The position numbers and the translations under genes are program-made. A stretch of DNA of 64,000 nt, from contig NZ_VIWW01000001.1 in the NCBI RefSeq assembly GCF_007829885.1, forward strand, positions 4,278,001 through 4,342,000, given 5' to 3'. This DNA comes from Streptomyces brevispora (GTDB taxonomy: Bacteria; Actinomycetota; Actinomycetes; Streptomycetales; Streptomycetaceae). The notes beneath the pieces are model-generated. The model was not told the DNA's origin. It saw nothing but the letters and a program-made list of their open reading frames with translations, and ran no database searches. Shown here one piece after another: positions 25,838 through 35,625 of this stretch; the first letter of the stretch is position 1, and each line of letters begins with the position of its first letter.

Positions 25838-27442
25838 CTACCCGCAGACCGTTCCCGGCGCCGGCATCTCGCCGTTCAGCAGATAGCCGTCCACCGCCTT
25901 CTGCACGCAGGCGTTGCCGCTGTTGTACGCGCCGTGCCCTTCGCCCTTGTACGTCATCTCCACGCCGACGCCCTGGCCGAGCTCCTCGACCATCGCCTTC
26001 GCGCCCTTGTACGGCGTGGCCGGGTCGCCGGTGTTGCCGATGACCAGCTGGGGGGCCGACCCCGGGGCACTGACATCGGGGTGGTCCCAGGCGCCCGCCA
26101 CCGGCCACTCGGTGCAGGTCATCAGGCCCCAGCCCAGGTAGTCCCCGAAGATCGGTGAGGCCTCGCGGAACGCGGGGAGCTTCGCCCTGGTCTGCTCCAG
26201 CGTGAACCGTTCCTTGGAGTCGGCGCAGCTGATGGCCGTGTTGGCCGCGGCCAGGTTGTTGTAGTGGCCGGTGGCCGAGCGGCCGTTGAGGGAATCGGCG
26301 AGGGCCAGCAGCAGGGCGCCGTTGCCGCCGTCGGCCTCGTCCAGGCCCTCCTCCAGCAGCGGCCAGGTCTCCTTGGAGTAGAGGGCGGAGGCGATGCCGG
26401 TGATGGCCAGCGTCTGCGTCAGTTTCCGTGAACCGAGCCCGGGGATGGGCGTCTTCTCCAGCCGGCCGAGGAGATCGGAGACCCCTTGCTCGACCTCGGC
26501 CCCGGTGGAGCCCGGCAGCTTGCAGGCGCCGCCCCGGTCCGCGCAGTCCTTGGCGAAGTTGTCCAGCGCGAGCTGGAACCCCTTGGCCTGGCCCAGGGAG
26601 GACTGCTCGATGTCCTCGGTCGGGTCCACCACCGCGTCCAGCACCGACCGGCCGACGTTCTTCGGGAACAAGTGGGCGTAGACACCGCCGAGTTCGGTGC
26701 CGTACGAGATGCCGAAGTAGTGCAGCCTGGCGTCGCCGAGCACCTGGCGCATCAGGTCCATGTCGCGGGCGGCGTTCGTCGTGCCGACGAAGGGGAGCTG
26801 CCTGCCCGAGTTCTTCTCGCAGGCCGCCGCGTACTCCTTCGTGTCGTCGGTGAAGATCTTCTCCTCGGCGGCGTCGTCCGGCGTCCCGTCGGCCTCGTAC
26901 CGGGTGTCCAGCTGTTTGTCGCTCTCGCACTTCACCCCGTCGCTGCGGCCGACTCCGCGCGGGTCGAAGCTCACCAGGTCGTAGCGGGTGCGCAGCTTGT
27001 CGTACTCGGTGCCGAAGGCGGGCAGGGTGGCCACGCCGGAGGCGCCGGGACCGCCGAAGTTGAAGATGAGCGAACCGATCCGGTTCTTCTGGTCGATGGC
27101 CTTCGCGCGGACGAGCGCCAGCTCCGTGGTGTCGCCGTCGGGCCTGGCGTAGTCGAGCGGGACCTTCATGGCGGAGCACTCCCAGACGGCCCCGCCGGGC
27201 AGCGGAGAGGGTGTGGGGCCGCCGCCCTCCGCCTCGGACGGGGCGGGGCAGGGGTGCCACTCCAGCTGCTGGGAGGCGAGGTCGGACGGGCCGGGGGCCG
27301 CTGCGGCGTTCGCGGCGTGCGGCGAGCTGTCCGACCGGTCCGGTGTGTCGTTGCCACCGATGCCCGAACAGCCGGTGAGCGGGAGCAGCACGGTCACGGT
27401 GGCGGCGAGCGCCGCGGCGCGCACAGCAGGGGAGGTCCTCAT
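25838..27442 (-). CDS. Secreted lipoprotein alpha/beta hydrolase, paralogue of the next gene
   Basis: 534 residues with the same layout as its neighbour: lipobox PLTGC (Cys 25), GGPGASG, GISYGTELGGVYAHLFP near residue 245 and TGDPATPYKGA plus GEGHGAYNSG at the C-terminus. The two share long identical stretches, so they come from a tandem duplication. A conserved extra cysteine pair in GAC and DC near residues 300-310 (SKDCADRGGACKL-like region) is present here and absent in the paralogue. ATG start, 106 bases from the flippase-like gene upstream. Confidence 0.92.
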   Translation of the reverse strand: MRTSPAVRAAALAATVTVLLPLTGCSGIGGNDTPDRSDSSPHAANAAAAPGPSDLASQQLEWHPCPAPSEAEGGGPTPSPLPGGAVWECSAMKVPLDYARPDGDTTELALVRAKAIDQKNRIGSLIFNFGGPGASGVATLPAFGTEYDKLRTRYDLVSFDPRGVGRSDGVKCESDKQLDTRYEADGTPDDAAEEKIFTDDTKEYAAACEKNSGRQLPFVGTTNAARDMDLMRQVLGDARLHYFGISYGTELGGVYAHLFPKNVGRSVLDAVVDPTEDIEQSSLGQAKGFQLALDNFAKDCADRGGACKLPGSTGAEVEQGVSDLLGRLEKTPIPGLGSRKLTQTLAITGIASALYSKETWPLLEEGLDEADGGNGALLLALADSLNGRSATGHYNNLAAANTAISCADSKERFTLEQTRAKLPAFREASPIFGDYLGWGLMTCTEWPVAGAWDHPDVSAPGSAPQLVIGNTGDPATPYKGAKAMVEELGQGVGVEMTYKGEGHGAYNSGNACVQKAVDGYLLNGEMPAPGTVCG

Positions 27443-27548
27443 CGCTCCATCGTGCGGCGGGGGCCGGACGGGTGCACGGGGCGCCGGTCCAAGCGGGTGG
27501 CGGTCCAGGCGGGTGGCGGCCCGCTCCGGACCGGCGCCCCGAGGGTTG

Positions 27549-30338
27549 TCAAAGCTCGCCCTTGCGCGTCAGGTGGTTGAAGCAGATCCAGCCGGGAAGC
27601 ACCGGCAGCCACAGCGTCATCAGCCGGAACAGCAGCACCGCCGGGGCCGCCACCTCCTTCGGCAGGCCGACCGCGATCAGCCCGAGCGTCAGTGCCCCCT
27701 CGACCGCACCCATACCGCCCGGGGTCGGCGCCGCCGAGCCCAGGGCGTTACCGGCGAGGAAGACCACCGCGATGCTCGCGTAACTGAGGTGCGGCGTGTC
27801 CGGACCGCTGAACGCCCGGACCGACGCGTCCAGACACATCACGAACAGACCGGTCAGCAGCAGCATCCCGCCGATCCCGGTCAGCAGCTTCTGCGGACGC
27901 TGTACGACGTCGAGCATGCGCGGTACGACGCCGGCGAACAGCGACCGCACCCGGGTCACCACGAACTTCCGCATGAACGGGATCGCCGTCACCACCAGCA
28001 CCAGCACGGCGACCGTCAGCAGCCCCGCGATCACGGTCCTGGACGGGGTGAGCGAGGACGGGGTCTTCTCGGTGCCCGTCAGATAGCCGAAGGCGCCGAG
28101 CAGCAGGATGTGGCAGCCGAGGCCGAACAGCTGCGAGGCGCCGACACTCGCGACCGCGAGCCCCGGGCGCACACCGGAGCGTTGCAGGAACCGCGTGTTC
28201 AGGGCGACACCGCCCACCGCGGCCGGCGCCACGATCTTCACGAACGACCCGGCGATCTGCGCCAGTACCGTCCTGGCGAACGACACCCGCTCGGGCACGA
28301 AGCCCAGCAGGCTCATCGCGGCCGCGACATAGCTGAGGGCCGAGAAGCCGGCCGCTGCCGCCACCCAGCCCCACTCCGCCTGCTCGACCACCGCACCGAA
28401 GTCGGCCTCGGTGACCTGCGAGATCAGGAAGTACGCGGCGATGGCGCCCGCGATGAAGCTGAACAGGGTGCGCGGCTTGATGCGCTCCAGACGGACCGGC
28501 TCGACCGGGGCCTGTGGCCGGATCAGCAGCACCTCCCGGCGGATCTGGGAGAGCAGATCCTCCTCCCGGGCCACGTCCAGCGCGTCGTCGATGGCCCGTT
28601 TCTCGGCCTGCTTCTCGGTGCGGTGCGACTTGCGGACGGCCTTGCGGTCCGCGTCCTCGGAGAGCTCCGCGCCATGGGTACGGGCCCGCTTGGCCGCGTC
28701 CGACGCATCGAGCACCGCCTCGCGCTCCCGCTGCGACCGCTCCCGGGCGAGCCTGCGCAGATGCGCCCGGGTGGAGCGGCTGAGCGCGATCGGCTGGAGC
28801 AGCGGCAGGCAGTCCGCGACGGTGTCCGGACCGACGACCGCCAGCGCGGCGGCCACCGCCCGCTCCGCGCCCACCCGCAGACCGGTCGTGGTGAGCAGCT
28901 GGGCGACGTCCATCCGCAGGACCAGATCGCCGGCCGCGATCTCGCCGCCGCGCAGATCCGTGACGAACACCTTGCCGGAACGATCCACCAGCAGGGCGTC
29001 GCCGGTGAGCCTGCGGTGTGCGATGCGCCGCGACTGGAGCGCCTTCACCTGGCGCCAGGCGCCGCGCACCAGGTCGTCGGTGATGTCGGTGTCCACCATG
29101 GCGTCCAGCGAGCGCCCGCCGATGTGCTCGTACACCAGCATCACGGCGTCCGGACCGAGCTCGGAGGTGGCGATCAGCTTGGGGGCGTTGGCCCCGGCGG
29201 CGATCGCCGCATACGCCAGCAGCGCCTCCTGCTCCAGCGCCTGGCGCAGCGACTGGATGGAACGCCGCTGGGTGATCCCGCGCAGGGTGAGCCTGCGCCA
29301 CACCCGGTAGAAGAAGCCCTGGGCCTGCTGTTCCCGGTCGACGACCGTCACATCGAGCGGTGGGCCGTCCTCCAGGGAGACCAGATAGCGGCGTCCGCGA
29401 TCGTTCTGGTCGCCGGAGTCGGGGTCGTCGTCGGCCCGCGTCGCGGAGACGGGGCGGAAGCCGACATGGCGCAGCCCGGCCATCAGATGCTGGCCGGTCG
29501 GCCTGACGTTCGGCGAACCGACCGCGTACAGCGTGCCGTAGGCCACCGTCCAGCCGATCAGCACCGTGAGGATGATCGACAGCGGTGTCGTGTAGCCGCC
29601 GACCAGCATGGCGAACGCGTCGAGCAGCAGCACCACCCACAGCACGACCCGCCAGCGCGGCCGTCTCGCCATCCCGACCGCCGTCATATAGGCGATGACG
29701 GGGGCGAGATAGCCGTGCACGGGGTCGGTGAGCGCGTCACCCGGCGCCGGCTGGGTCAGGGCGTCCTGAATGGTTCCGGAGGCGGTCTTGGCGACCCAGA
29801 GATCCGCCGCGAGCGTCACCCCGTGCGCCAGAACGGCGGCCAGCACACCGTCCGCGATCCGCAGCCCGTCCCGTTTGATCAGCCGCTCGATGGCGAAGGC
29901 GACCGGGACGAGCAGTACGGCGATGCTGGAGACCAGACCGGCGATCTTGATGAGCAGATCGGGTGCCTGGCCGGTGCCCTTGTTGATGTCCTGTTCGAGA
30001 CCGGCGGTCGTGCCGTGGGCGAACGCGGCGAAGGAGAACAGCACGGCGATCGCCAGGACGCCGATGAGGAGCCGCAGCAGATCGGAGGGACGGTGCACCC
30101 GGGCGGGGAGCAGGGGTTCGTCCCCCGAGACACGTTCGGACAGTTCCTTCTCGGAGGTCGAGAGCGTCGAGCCGGCCGGGCTCTCGGAAGGATGCTCCGG
30201 TTCGGTGTCAGGGGCGGTGTCCGAGTCGGGCCGGGCTCCCTCCGGGCGCGGCTCGGCATCAGAGGCGTCGGCCGCCTTCGGTGGCTGCACGCCCTGCTCC
30301 TTCGTCGCCTCTGATTGGTCTTCGTGTTCTCGTATCAC
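27549..30338 (-). CDS. Flippase-like (LPG synthase TM family) protein with embedded degenerate kinase domain
   Basis: 929 residues. The order is a disordered acidic N-terminus (about 1-75), about six membrane segments (80-270), a kinase-like region (about 290-520), a charged helix-rich linker (520-590), then about eight membrane segments of the lysylphosphatidylglycerol synthase/flippase-like family (600-925). In the kinase-like part, HRRLTGDALLVD and VTDLRGGE stand where HGDxxPxNxLxD and DFG are expected, and the lysine strand reads LDVTVVDRE. The catalytic Asp and Lys are therefore missing: a pseudokinase or scaffold. It probably moves or senses a lipid at the cell membrane. Confidence 0.82.
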   Translation of the reverse strand: MIREHEDQSEATKEQGVQPPKAADASDAEPRPEGARPDSDTAPDTEPEHPSESPAGSTLSTSEKELSERVSGDEPLLPARVHRPSDLLRLLIGVLAIAVLFSFAAFAHGTTAGLEQDINKGTGQAPDLLIKIAGLVSSIAVLLVPVAFAIERLIKRDGLRIADGVLAAVLAHGVTLAADLWVAKTASGTIQDALTQPAPGDALTDPVHGYLAPVIAYMTAVGMARRPRWRVVLWVVLLLDAFAMLVGGYTTPLSIILTVLIGWTVAYGTLYAVGSPNVRPTGQHLMAGLRHVGFRPVSATRADDDPDSGDQNDRGRRYLVSLEDGPPLDVTVVDREQQAQGFFYRVWRRLTLRGITQRRSIQSLRQALEQEALLAYAAIAAGANAPKLIATSELGPDAVMLVYEHIGGRSLDAMVDTDITDDLVRGAWRQVKALQSRRIAHRRLTGDALLVDRSGKVFVTDLRGGEIAAGDLVLRMDVAQLLTTTGLRVGAERAVAAALAVVGPDTVADCLPLLQPIALSRSTRAHLRRLARERSQREREAVLDASDAAKRARTHGAELSEDADRKAVRKSHRTEKQAEKRAIDDALDVAREEDLLSQIRREVLLIRPQAPVEPVRLERIKPRTLFSFIAGAIAAYFLISQVTEADFGAVVEQAEWGWVAAAAGFSALSYVAAAMSLLGFVPERVSFARTVLAQIAGSFVKIVAPAAVGGVALNTRFLQRSGVRPGLAVASVGASQLFGLGCHILLLGAFGYLTGTEKTPSSLTPSRTVIAGLLTVAVLVLVVTAIPFMRKFVVTRVRSLFAGVVPRMLDVVQRPQKLLTGIGGMLLLTGLFVMCLDASVRAFSGPDTPHLSYASIAVVFLAGNALGSAAPTPGGMGAVEGALTLGLIAVGLPKEVAAPAVLLFRLMTLWLPVLPGWICFNHLTRKGEL

Positions 30339-30511
30339 CGGTCACCGCCCGCATGATGGTGGCACGGCCGGCGGACGGAGGAGGGCATCAGGGTGCGATG
30401 CAGGGGTGCGCGAAGCGCAAGATACGCCCCTTTTCCGCCGCGCGCACGCTCCGTGTCCGGCCGGATACGTAATCGGGCAGGCTGTCGGTGGCGTACGGCA
30501 GGATGGGCCGG

Positions 30512-30919
30512 ATGAGCGAACACCCGACGAGCGACGCGCTGCCGGAGTACGCGGAGCGCGTGCTCGACGTCGCCGAGATGATCCCGGCCGGGCGCGTCAT
30601 GACCTACGGCGACATCGCGGAGTGGCTGGGGGACGGCGGCCCGCGTCAGGTCGGCCGGGTCATGGCCCTGTACGGGGGAGCGGTGCCGTGGTGGCGTGTG
30701 GTGCGCGCCGACGGGGCGCTGCTGCCCGGCCACGAGCTGCGCGCGCTGAACCACTACCGCGAGGAGAACACCCCGCTGCGCGAGGCCCCGCGCAATGCGG
30801 ACGGCCATGTTCCGCGGCTGGACATGAGACGCGCACGGTGGGACGGCGTGGCCGGCGGGGCGGCGGACGGCAGATCGGGCGGTCCGGGCGCGGACGGCGG
30901 CGGGGATGCTCACACCTGA
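30512..30919 (+). CDS. Alkyltransferase-like protein (ATL, MGMT family without the active Cys)
   Basis: 135 residues from ATG 30512. The MGMT DNA-binding fold is clear: PAGRVMTYGDIAEWLG near residue 26 and RQVGRVMALYGGAVPWWRVVRADG around residues 47-70. The PCHRV active site of alkylguanine transferases reads PWWRV here, so it cannot accept an alkyl group. ATL proteins bind O6-alkylguanine and hand the lesion to nucleotide excision repair. It lies immediately upstream of a block of repair helicases. The Gly/Ala/Asp-rich last 25 residues are probably disordered. Confidence 0.9.
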   Translation: MSEHPTSDALPEYAERVLDVAEMIPAGRVMTYGDIAEWLGDGGPRQVGRVMALYGGAVPWWRVVRADGALLPGHELRALNHYREENTPLREAPRNADGHVPRLDMRRARWDGVAGGAADGRSGGPGADGGGDAHT

Positions 30920-31155
30920 CAGCTTCGGCCATCCGGTGGCGCTTAGGGCGGAGCCGGGCCCGTACGGCGTACAGGAAGCATGATGTGCGGACGGCGCGGG
31001 GCCCACTGACCCCACGGCGTTCCCCGGCCGGGCGGAACGTGACGATCCACGCATCCGTACCGCCGCAATCGGGGCCGTCGCCGGAGTAGCGTCGTCAGTT
31101 CGCGGCAGGTGCCGCGCCCTCACCATCAGCACACCCACCAGGACCGGCGACCCAC

Positions 31156-34100
31156 GTGAGCTCCTCCTCCACCACCCGGCACAGTCCGCACCGTCAGGCA
31201 CGGCAGCAGACCACGGGCGCGTACCGACTGGTGCGTACCCTGCCGGGCTCCGTGGATCCCCCTCTCCTGGACGCGGCGCAGCGCGCGGTGGTTGATCACC
31301 CCGGCGGGCCGCTGCTGGTCCTCGCCGGACCGGGCACGGGCAAGACCACCACGCTCGTCGAGACCGTCGCCGCACGCGTCGCCCGGGGAGCCGATCCCGC
31401 CCGCATCCTGGTCCTCACCTTCAGCCGCAAGGCCGCCGTCGAACTGCGCGACCGGATGGCCGCCCGGCTCGGCGCCGTCCGCGGCCCGCAGGCCACCACG
31501 TTCCACTCCTTCTGTTACGCCCTGGTCCGCGCCCATCAGGACGCCGACCTCTTCGCCGACCCGCTGCGGCTGCTCTCCGGGCCGGAACAGGACGTCACGG
31601 TCCGCGATCTGCTGGCCGGCCAGCTCGATCTGGAGAAGCGGGGCCACGCCCACATCCGCTGGCCCGACGAGCTGCGGGCCTGCCTGACCACGCGCGGCTT
31701 CGCCGACGAGGTGCGCGCGGTGCTCGCCCGCAGCCGTGAGCTGGGTCTCGGCGCGGACGCCCTCGCCGACTTCGCCCGGCGCACCGGGCGGCCCGACTGG
31801 AGCGCCGCCGCCGAATTCCTCGCCGAGTACCTGGACGTGCTCGACGCCCAGGGAGTGCTGGACTACGCGGAGCTCGTGCACCGGGCGGTGCTGCTCGCGG
31901 AGCGCCCCGAGGTGTCGGCGCTGCTGGCCGGGAGTTACGACCTGGTGTTCGTCGACGAGTACCAGGACACCGACCCGGCGCAGGTACGGCTGCTGCACGC
32001 GCTGGCCGGGAACCGGGGGAGCGCCCCGGGTGGCGGCGGTGGCCGGAACCTGATCGCGTTCGGCGACCCGGACCAGTCGATCTACGCCTTCCGCGGCGCC
32101 GATGTGAACGGCATCCTCGACTTCCCCGAGGTGTTCCGGCGGGCGGACGGCGCTCCGGCCCCGGTCGGCGTCCTCACCACCTCGCGCCGCTCCGGCGCCG
32201 GGCTGCTGGAGGCCACCCGGCTGCTCACCCGGCGGATGCCGATGACCAGGCTCCCCGCGGCGAAGGTCCGCGCCCACCGGGACCTCGGCGCGGTCCGCGA
32301 GGGCGGCACCGTCGAGACGTACACCTACCCCACGGCCTCCACCGAGCTCGACAACATCGCCGACCTGCTGCGCCGGGCGCATCTGGAGGACGGGGTGCCG
32401 TGGCGCGAGATGGCGGTGCTGGTGCGGGCCGGCGGCCGCACGATTCCCGCGGTGCGCCGGGCCCTGACCTCGGCGGGCGTGCCGCTGGAGGTCGACGGCG
32501 ACGACCTGCCGCTGCGCCACGAGCCGGCGGTGGCCCCGCTCCTGACCGCCCTGCGCACGGTGGCCACGGCGGCGCTGAGCCGGGGCGCGGGTGCCGCCGC
32601 GGACGTCACGGACACCGCGGATGCAGAGGACGCCGCGGACGCCGCGGATGCAGCAGACGTCACGGACGCCGCGGATCCGGACGCCGCCCCCGACGACGAG
32701 TCCCCCGCCGCGGGACCGCGGGCCTGGCTCGACACCGAGACCGCCCTGACGCTCCTCGCCTCCCCCCTCGGCTCCATGGACGCCGCCGATCTGCGCCGTC
32801 TGGGCCGGGCCCTGCGCGACGAGGAACGCGCCGCCGGGAACCGGGTGCCCGCACCCTCCGGCGAACTGCTGGCCCGCGCCCTGGCCGAGCCGGAGCGGCT
32901 CGTCGCGCACGATCCGGCGTACGCCCGTGGCGCGCAGCGTCTCGGGGCCCTGCTGCGCAAGGCGCGCGAACTCCTGGAAGGCGGCGGCACCGCCGAGGAG
33001 GCCCTGTGGGAGCTGTGGTCCGGCACCCCCTGGCCGGGCAGGCTGGAGCGTGCCGCGCTGCGCGGTGGCGCGGGCGGCCGCAACGCCGACCGCGATCTCG
33101 ACGCGGTCTGCGCCCTGTTCGACACCGCGGCCCGCGCCGAGGAGCGCACCGGAGGCCGCGGCGCGCTCAACTTCCTGGAAGAGGTCGACGCCCAGGACAT
33201 CGCCGCCGACACCCTCTCCCGGCGTTCCGTGCGGCCCGACGCCGTACGGCTGATGACCGCGCACCGGTCGAAGGGCCTGGAGTGGCGCATGGTCGTCGTC
33301 GCCGGGGTGCAGGAAGGCCTCTGGCCCGACCTGCGCCGCCGCGGCTCGCTGCTCGAGGCGGACCGGATCGGCCGCGACGGTCTCGCCGAGCCCCTCACCC
33401 CCGGCGCCCTTCTCGCCGAGGAGCGCCGGCTCTTCTACGTCGCGGCCACCCGCGCCCGCGAACGCCTCGTCGTCACCGCGGTCAAGGCACCCGCCGACGA
33501 CGGCGACCAGCCGTCCCGCTTCCTCTCCGAACTCGGCGTCGAACCCCGCGACGTCACCGGCCGTCCGCGCCGCCCCCTCGCGGTCGCCGCCCTCGTCGCC
33601 GAACTGCGCGCCACGACCGTCGACCCCGACGCGTCCGACACCCTGCGCGAGGAGGCCGCCCACCGCCTCGCCCGGCTCGCCGCGCTCACCGACGACGAGG
33701 GCCAGCCGCTCGTACCGTCGGCCCATCCCTACCGCTGGTGGGGTCTGTACGAGCCGACCCGCTCGGCCGTCCCGCTGCGCGACCGGGACCAGCCCGTCGC
33801 CCTCTCCGGCAGCGCGCTCGACCAGCTGGCCAACACCTGCGCGCTCCAGTGGTTCCTCGGCCGCGAGGTGAAGGCCGACGCCCCGGCGACCGCCGCCCAG
33901 GGCTTCGGCAACGTCATCCACGTACTCGCCGACGAGGTGGCCTCCGGCCGTACGCCCGCCGACCTGGCCGTCCTCATGGAGCGGCTCGACTCGGTCTGGG
34001 ACGGACTGGTCTTCGACGCCCCCTGGAAGTCGAAGCAGGAGAAGGAACAGGCGCGCGTCGCCCTCGAACGGTTCCTGCACTGGCACGTCATGGACCGCAC

Positions 34101-34596
34101 CGGCCGCACCCCGGCCGCCAGCGAGCACGACTTCGACGTGACGCTCGATGCGGGGGAGTACGAGGTGCGCATCCGTGGCTCCATGGACCGCGTGGAGCGG
34201 GACGCCGAGGGCCGGGCCTACGTCGTCGACTTCAAGACCGGCAAGCAGTCCCCGACGAAGGACGAGGTCGCCCGCCACCCCCAGCTCGCCGTCTACCAGC
34301 TGGCCGTCCGGGAAGGGGCGGTCGACGAGGTCTTCGACGGCCGGCGCCCCGAGTCCGGCGGCGCCGAACTCGTACAGCTGCGCCAGCCCGCCCCGAAGAA
34401 GGAGGGTGGTGACGCCGTCCCCAAGGTGCAGGCCCAGCAGCCGCCGGACACCGAGTGGGTCTCCGACCTGCTGGCGACCGCCGCGGGCCGCGTCCTGGAC
34501 GAACGGTTCACCCCGACGAGCGGCCAGCACTGCACCCACTGCACCTTCAAGGCCTCGTGCAGCGCCCAGCCGGAGGGCCGGCACGTCCTGGAGTGA
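31156..34596 (+). CDS. adnA: AdnA-like ATP-dependent helicase-nuclease subunit
   Basis: 1146 residues from GTG 31156. UvrD motor motifs: GPGTGKT (58-64), VDEYQD near 267, GDPDQSIYAFRGA near 302, TAHRSKGLEW near 698, FYVAATRARE near 757. The C-terminal RecB-type nuclease shows VVDFKTGK near 1023 and QLAVYQLA after it. Cysteines at about 894 and in HCTHCTFKASC (about 1127-1136) suit a 4Fe-4S staple as in AddB-type nucleases. A low-complexity Ala/Asp insert (about 480-520) is unusual. With adnB it should process double-strand DNA ends for recombination. Confidence 0.85.
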   Translation: MSSSSTTRHSPHRQARQQTTGAYRLVRTLPGSVDPPLLDAAQRAVVDHPGGPLLVLAGPGTGKTTTLVETVAARVARGADPARILVLTFSRKAAVELRDRMAARLGAVRGPQATTFHSFCYALVRAHQDADLFADPLRLLSGPEQDVTVRDLLAGQLDLEKRGHAHIRWPDELRACLTTRGFADEVRAVLARSRELGLGADALADFARRTGRPDWSAAAEFLAEYLDVLDAQGVLDYAELVHRAVLLAERPEVSALLAGSYDLVFVDEYQDTDPAQVRLLHALAGNRGSAPGGGGGRNLIAFGDPDQSIYAFRGADVNGILDFPEVFRRADGAPAPVGVLTTSRRSGAGLLEATRLLTRRMPMTRLPAAKVRAHRDLGAVREGGTVETYTYPTASTELDNIADLLRRAHLEDGVPWREMAVLVRAGGRTIPAVRRALTSAGVPLEVDGDDLPLRHEPAVAPLLTALRTVATAALSRGAGAAADVTDTADAEDAADAADAADVTDAADPDAAPDDESPAAGPRAWLDTETALTLLASPLGSMDAADLRRLGRALRDEERAAGNRVPAPSGELLARALAEPERLVAHDPAYARGAQRLGALLRKARELLEGGGTAEEALWELWSGTPWPGRLERAALRGGAGGRNADRDLDAVCALFDTAARAEERTGGRGALNFLEEVDAQDIAADTLSRRSVRPDAVRLMTAHRSKGLEWRMVVVAGVQEGLWPDLRRRGSLLEADRIGRDGLAEPLTPGALLAEERRLFYVAATRARERLVVTAVKAPADDGDQPSRFLSELGVEPRDVTGRPRRPLAVAALVAELRATTVDPDASDTLREEAAHRLARLAALTDDEGQPLVPSAHPYRWWGLYEPTRSAVPLRDRDQPVALSGSALDQLANTCALQWFLGREVKADAPATAAQGFGNVIHVLADEVASGRTPADLAVLMERLDSVWDGLVFDAPWKSKQEKEQARVALERFLHWHVMDRTGRTPAASEHDFDVTLDAGEYEVRIRGSMDRVERDAEGRAYVVDFKTGKQSPTKDEVARHPQLAVYQLAVREGAVDEVFDGRRPESGGAELVQLRQPAPKKEGGDAVPKVQAQQPPDTEWVSDLLATAAGRVLDERFTPTSGQHCTHCTFKASCSAQPEGRHVLE

Positions 34597-34648
34597 GCGG
34601 GTCCGCCCGGGTGGCCCGGCTGTGGGACCGTCGGGCGGGCCGGGCGGG

Positions 34649-35572
34649 TCACGGCTTGCGGGCCATCACTCCGTACACACTGACGTCCGCGTCGGTGACG
34701 TCGTTGATGTCCCGATAGCGCGTCCGGTCCAGCTTGTCCAGGCCCGCCACGAACTCCGCGTCGGGGTCCTTCGCCTCGGGCAGATCGATGACCCGCTCGG
34801 GACGCCAGCGGTGCACCGGCACGACCCCGGGGTCGAGCATGTCCAGACCGTTGTCGGTCACGAAACGCTCCACCTGGGCGTGCGAGCGGCGGACCATGGC
34901 GAAGCCGCGCTCCTTGAACGCCTTCGTCACCTGACCGACCTGCTCGGGGTTGAGATCCGAGCTGACGTTGCTCAGGACGAGATGGCTGCCCGACGGCAGC
35001 GCGTCCACGAGCTGCTTGACGATCGGGTAGGCCTCGTCGTCCTCGATGAAGTGGAGTACGGCGGCGAGGACGAGGGCGATGGGGCGGTCGAAGTCGAGGG
35101 TGCGGCGGGCGGCTTCGAGGATCTTGGCGGGGTCGCGCAGATCCGCCTCGACGTAGTCGGTACGGCCCTCGGGACCGCTGGTGAGCAGGGCCTGCGCGTG
35201 CACCAGGACGACCGGGTCGTTGTCGACGTACACGACACGCGAATCGGGCGCGACGGCCTGCGCGATCTGGTGCACGTTCTGCTGCGTCGGCAGCCCCGTG
35301 CCGACATCCAGGAACTGCCGGGTCCCGCCCTTGGCGGCGAGGGTCACCGCTCGCCGCATGAAGTCCCGGTTGTGGCGCACGGTGAGGTAACCGCGCGGAT
35401 TGGCGACGAGGGCCATGGCCGCGGCATCGCGGTCGGCCGGGTAGTTGTCCTTGCCGCCGAGGAAGACGTCGTAGACGCGGGCCGGGTGCGCCTTCGTGGT
35501 GTCGATGCGCTTCCTGAGTTCGGCTGTGGCGTCCGGGGAGCCGGGGGCAGGTGCGGGGGCATCGGCACTCAT
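34649..35572 (-). CDS. SAM-dependent methyltransferase, DUF574 family
   Basis: 307 residues from ATG 35572, eight bases after GAGG. KAHPARVYDVFLGGKDNYPADRDAA is the family's N-terminal signature; FLDVGTGLPT near residue 88 is the SAM glycine motif, YVDNDPVVL near 115 binds the SAM ribose, and EADLRDP follows. The family is greatly expanded in Streptomyces with mostly unknown substrates. It is antisense to, and inserted between, adnA and adnB, and lies next to a decayed copy of itself, so the locus was probably rearranged by gain of this family. Confidence 0.9.
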   Translation of the reverse strand: MSADAPAPAPGSPDATAELRKRIDTTKAHPARVYDVFLGGKDNYPADRDAAAMALVANPRGYLTVRHNRDFMRRAVTLAAKGGTRQFLDVGTGLPTQQNVHQIAQAVAPDSRVVYVDNDPVVLVHAQALLTSGPEGRTDYVEADLRDPAKILEAARRTLDFDRPIALVLAAVLHFIEDDEAYPIVKQLVDALPSGSHLVLSNVSSDLNPEQVGQVTKAFKERGFAMVRRSHAQVERFVTDNGLDMLDPGVVPVHRWRPERVIDLPEAKDPDAEFVAGLDKLDRTRYRDINDVTDADVSVYGVMARKP

Positions 35573-35625
35573 GTGACCGTCCTCGTAAAGCTGTTGATGC
35601 GACAAGAGGTCAATCTAGACGCTCT

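Noticed and set aside
27168..30314. 1048-codon plus-strand frame antisense to the flippase-like gene and reaching into the end of a peptidase gene
   Set aside because: It is a shadow of high-GC coding on the other strand; its translation is rich in Arg, His and Gln with no recognisable domain.
31126..34584. 1152-codon minus-strand frame over adnA
   Set aside because: Mirror of adnA codon bias; no motif, poor composition, while the plus-strand protein carries all helicase motifs.
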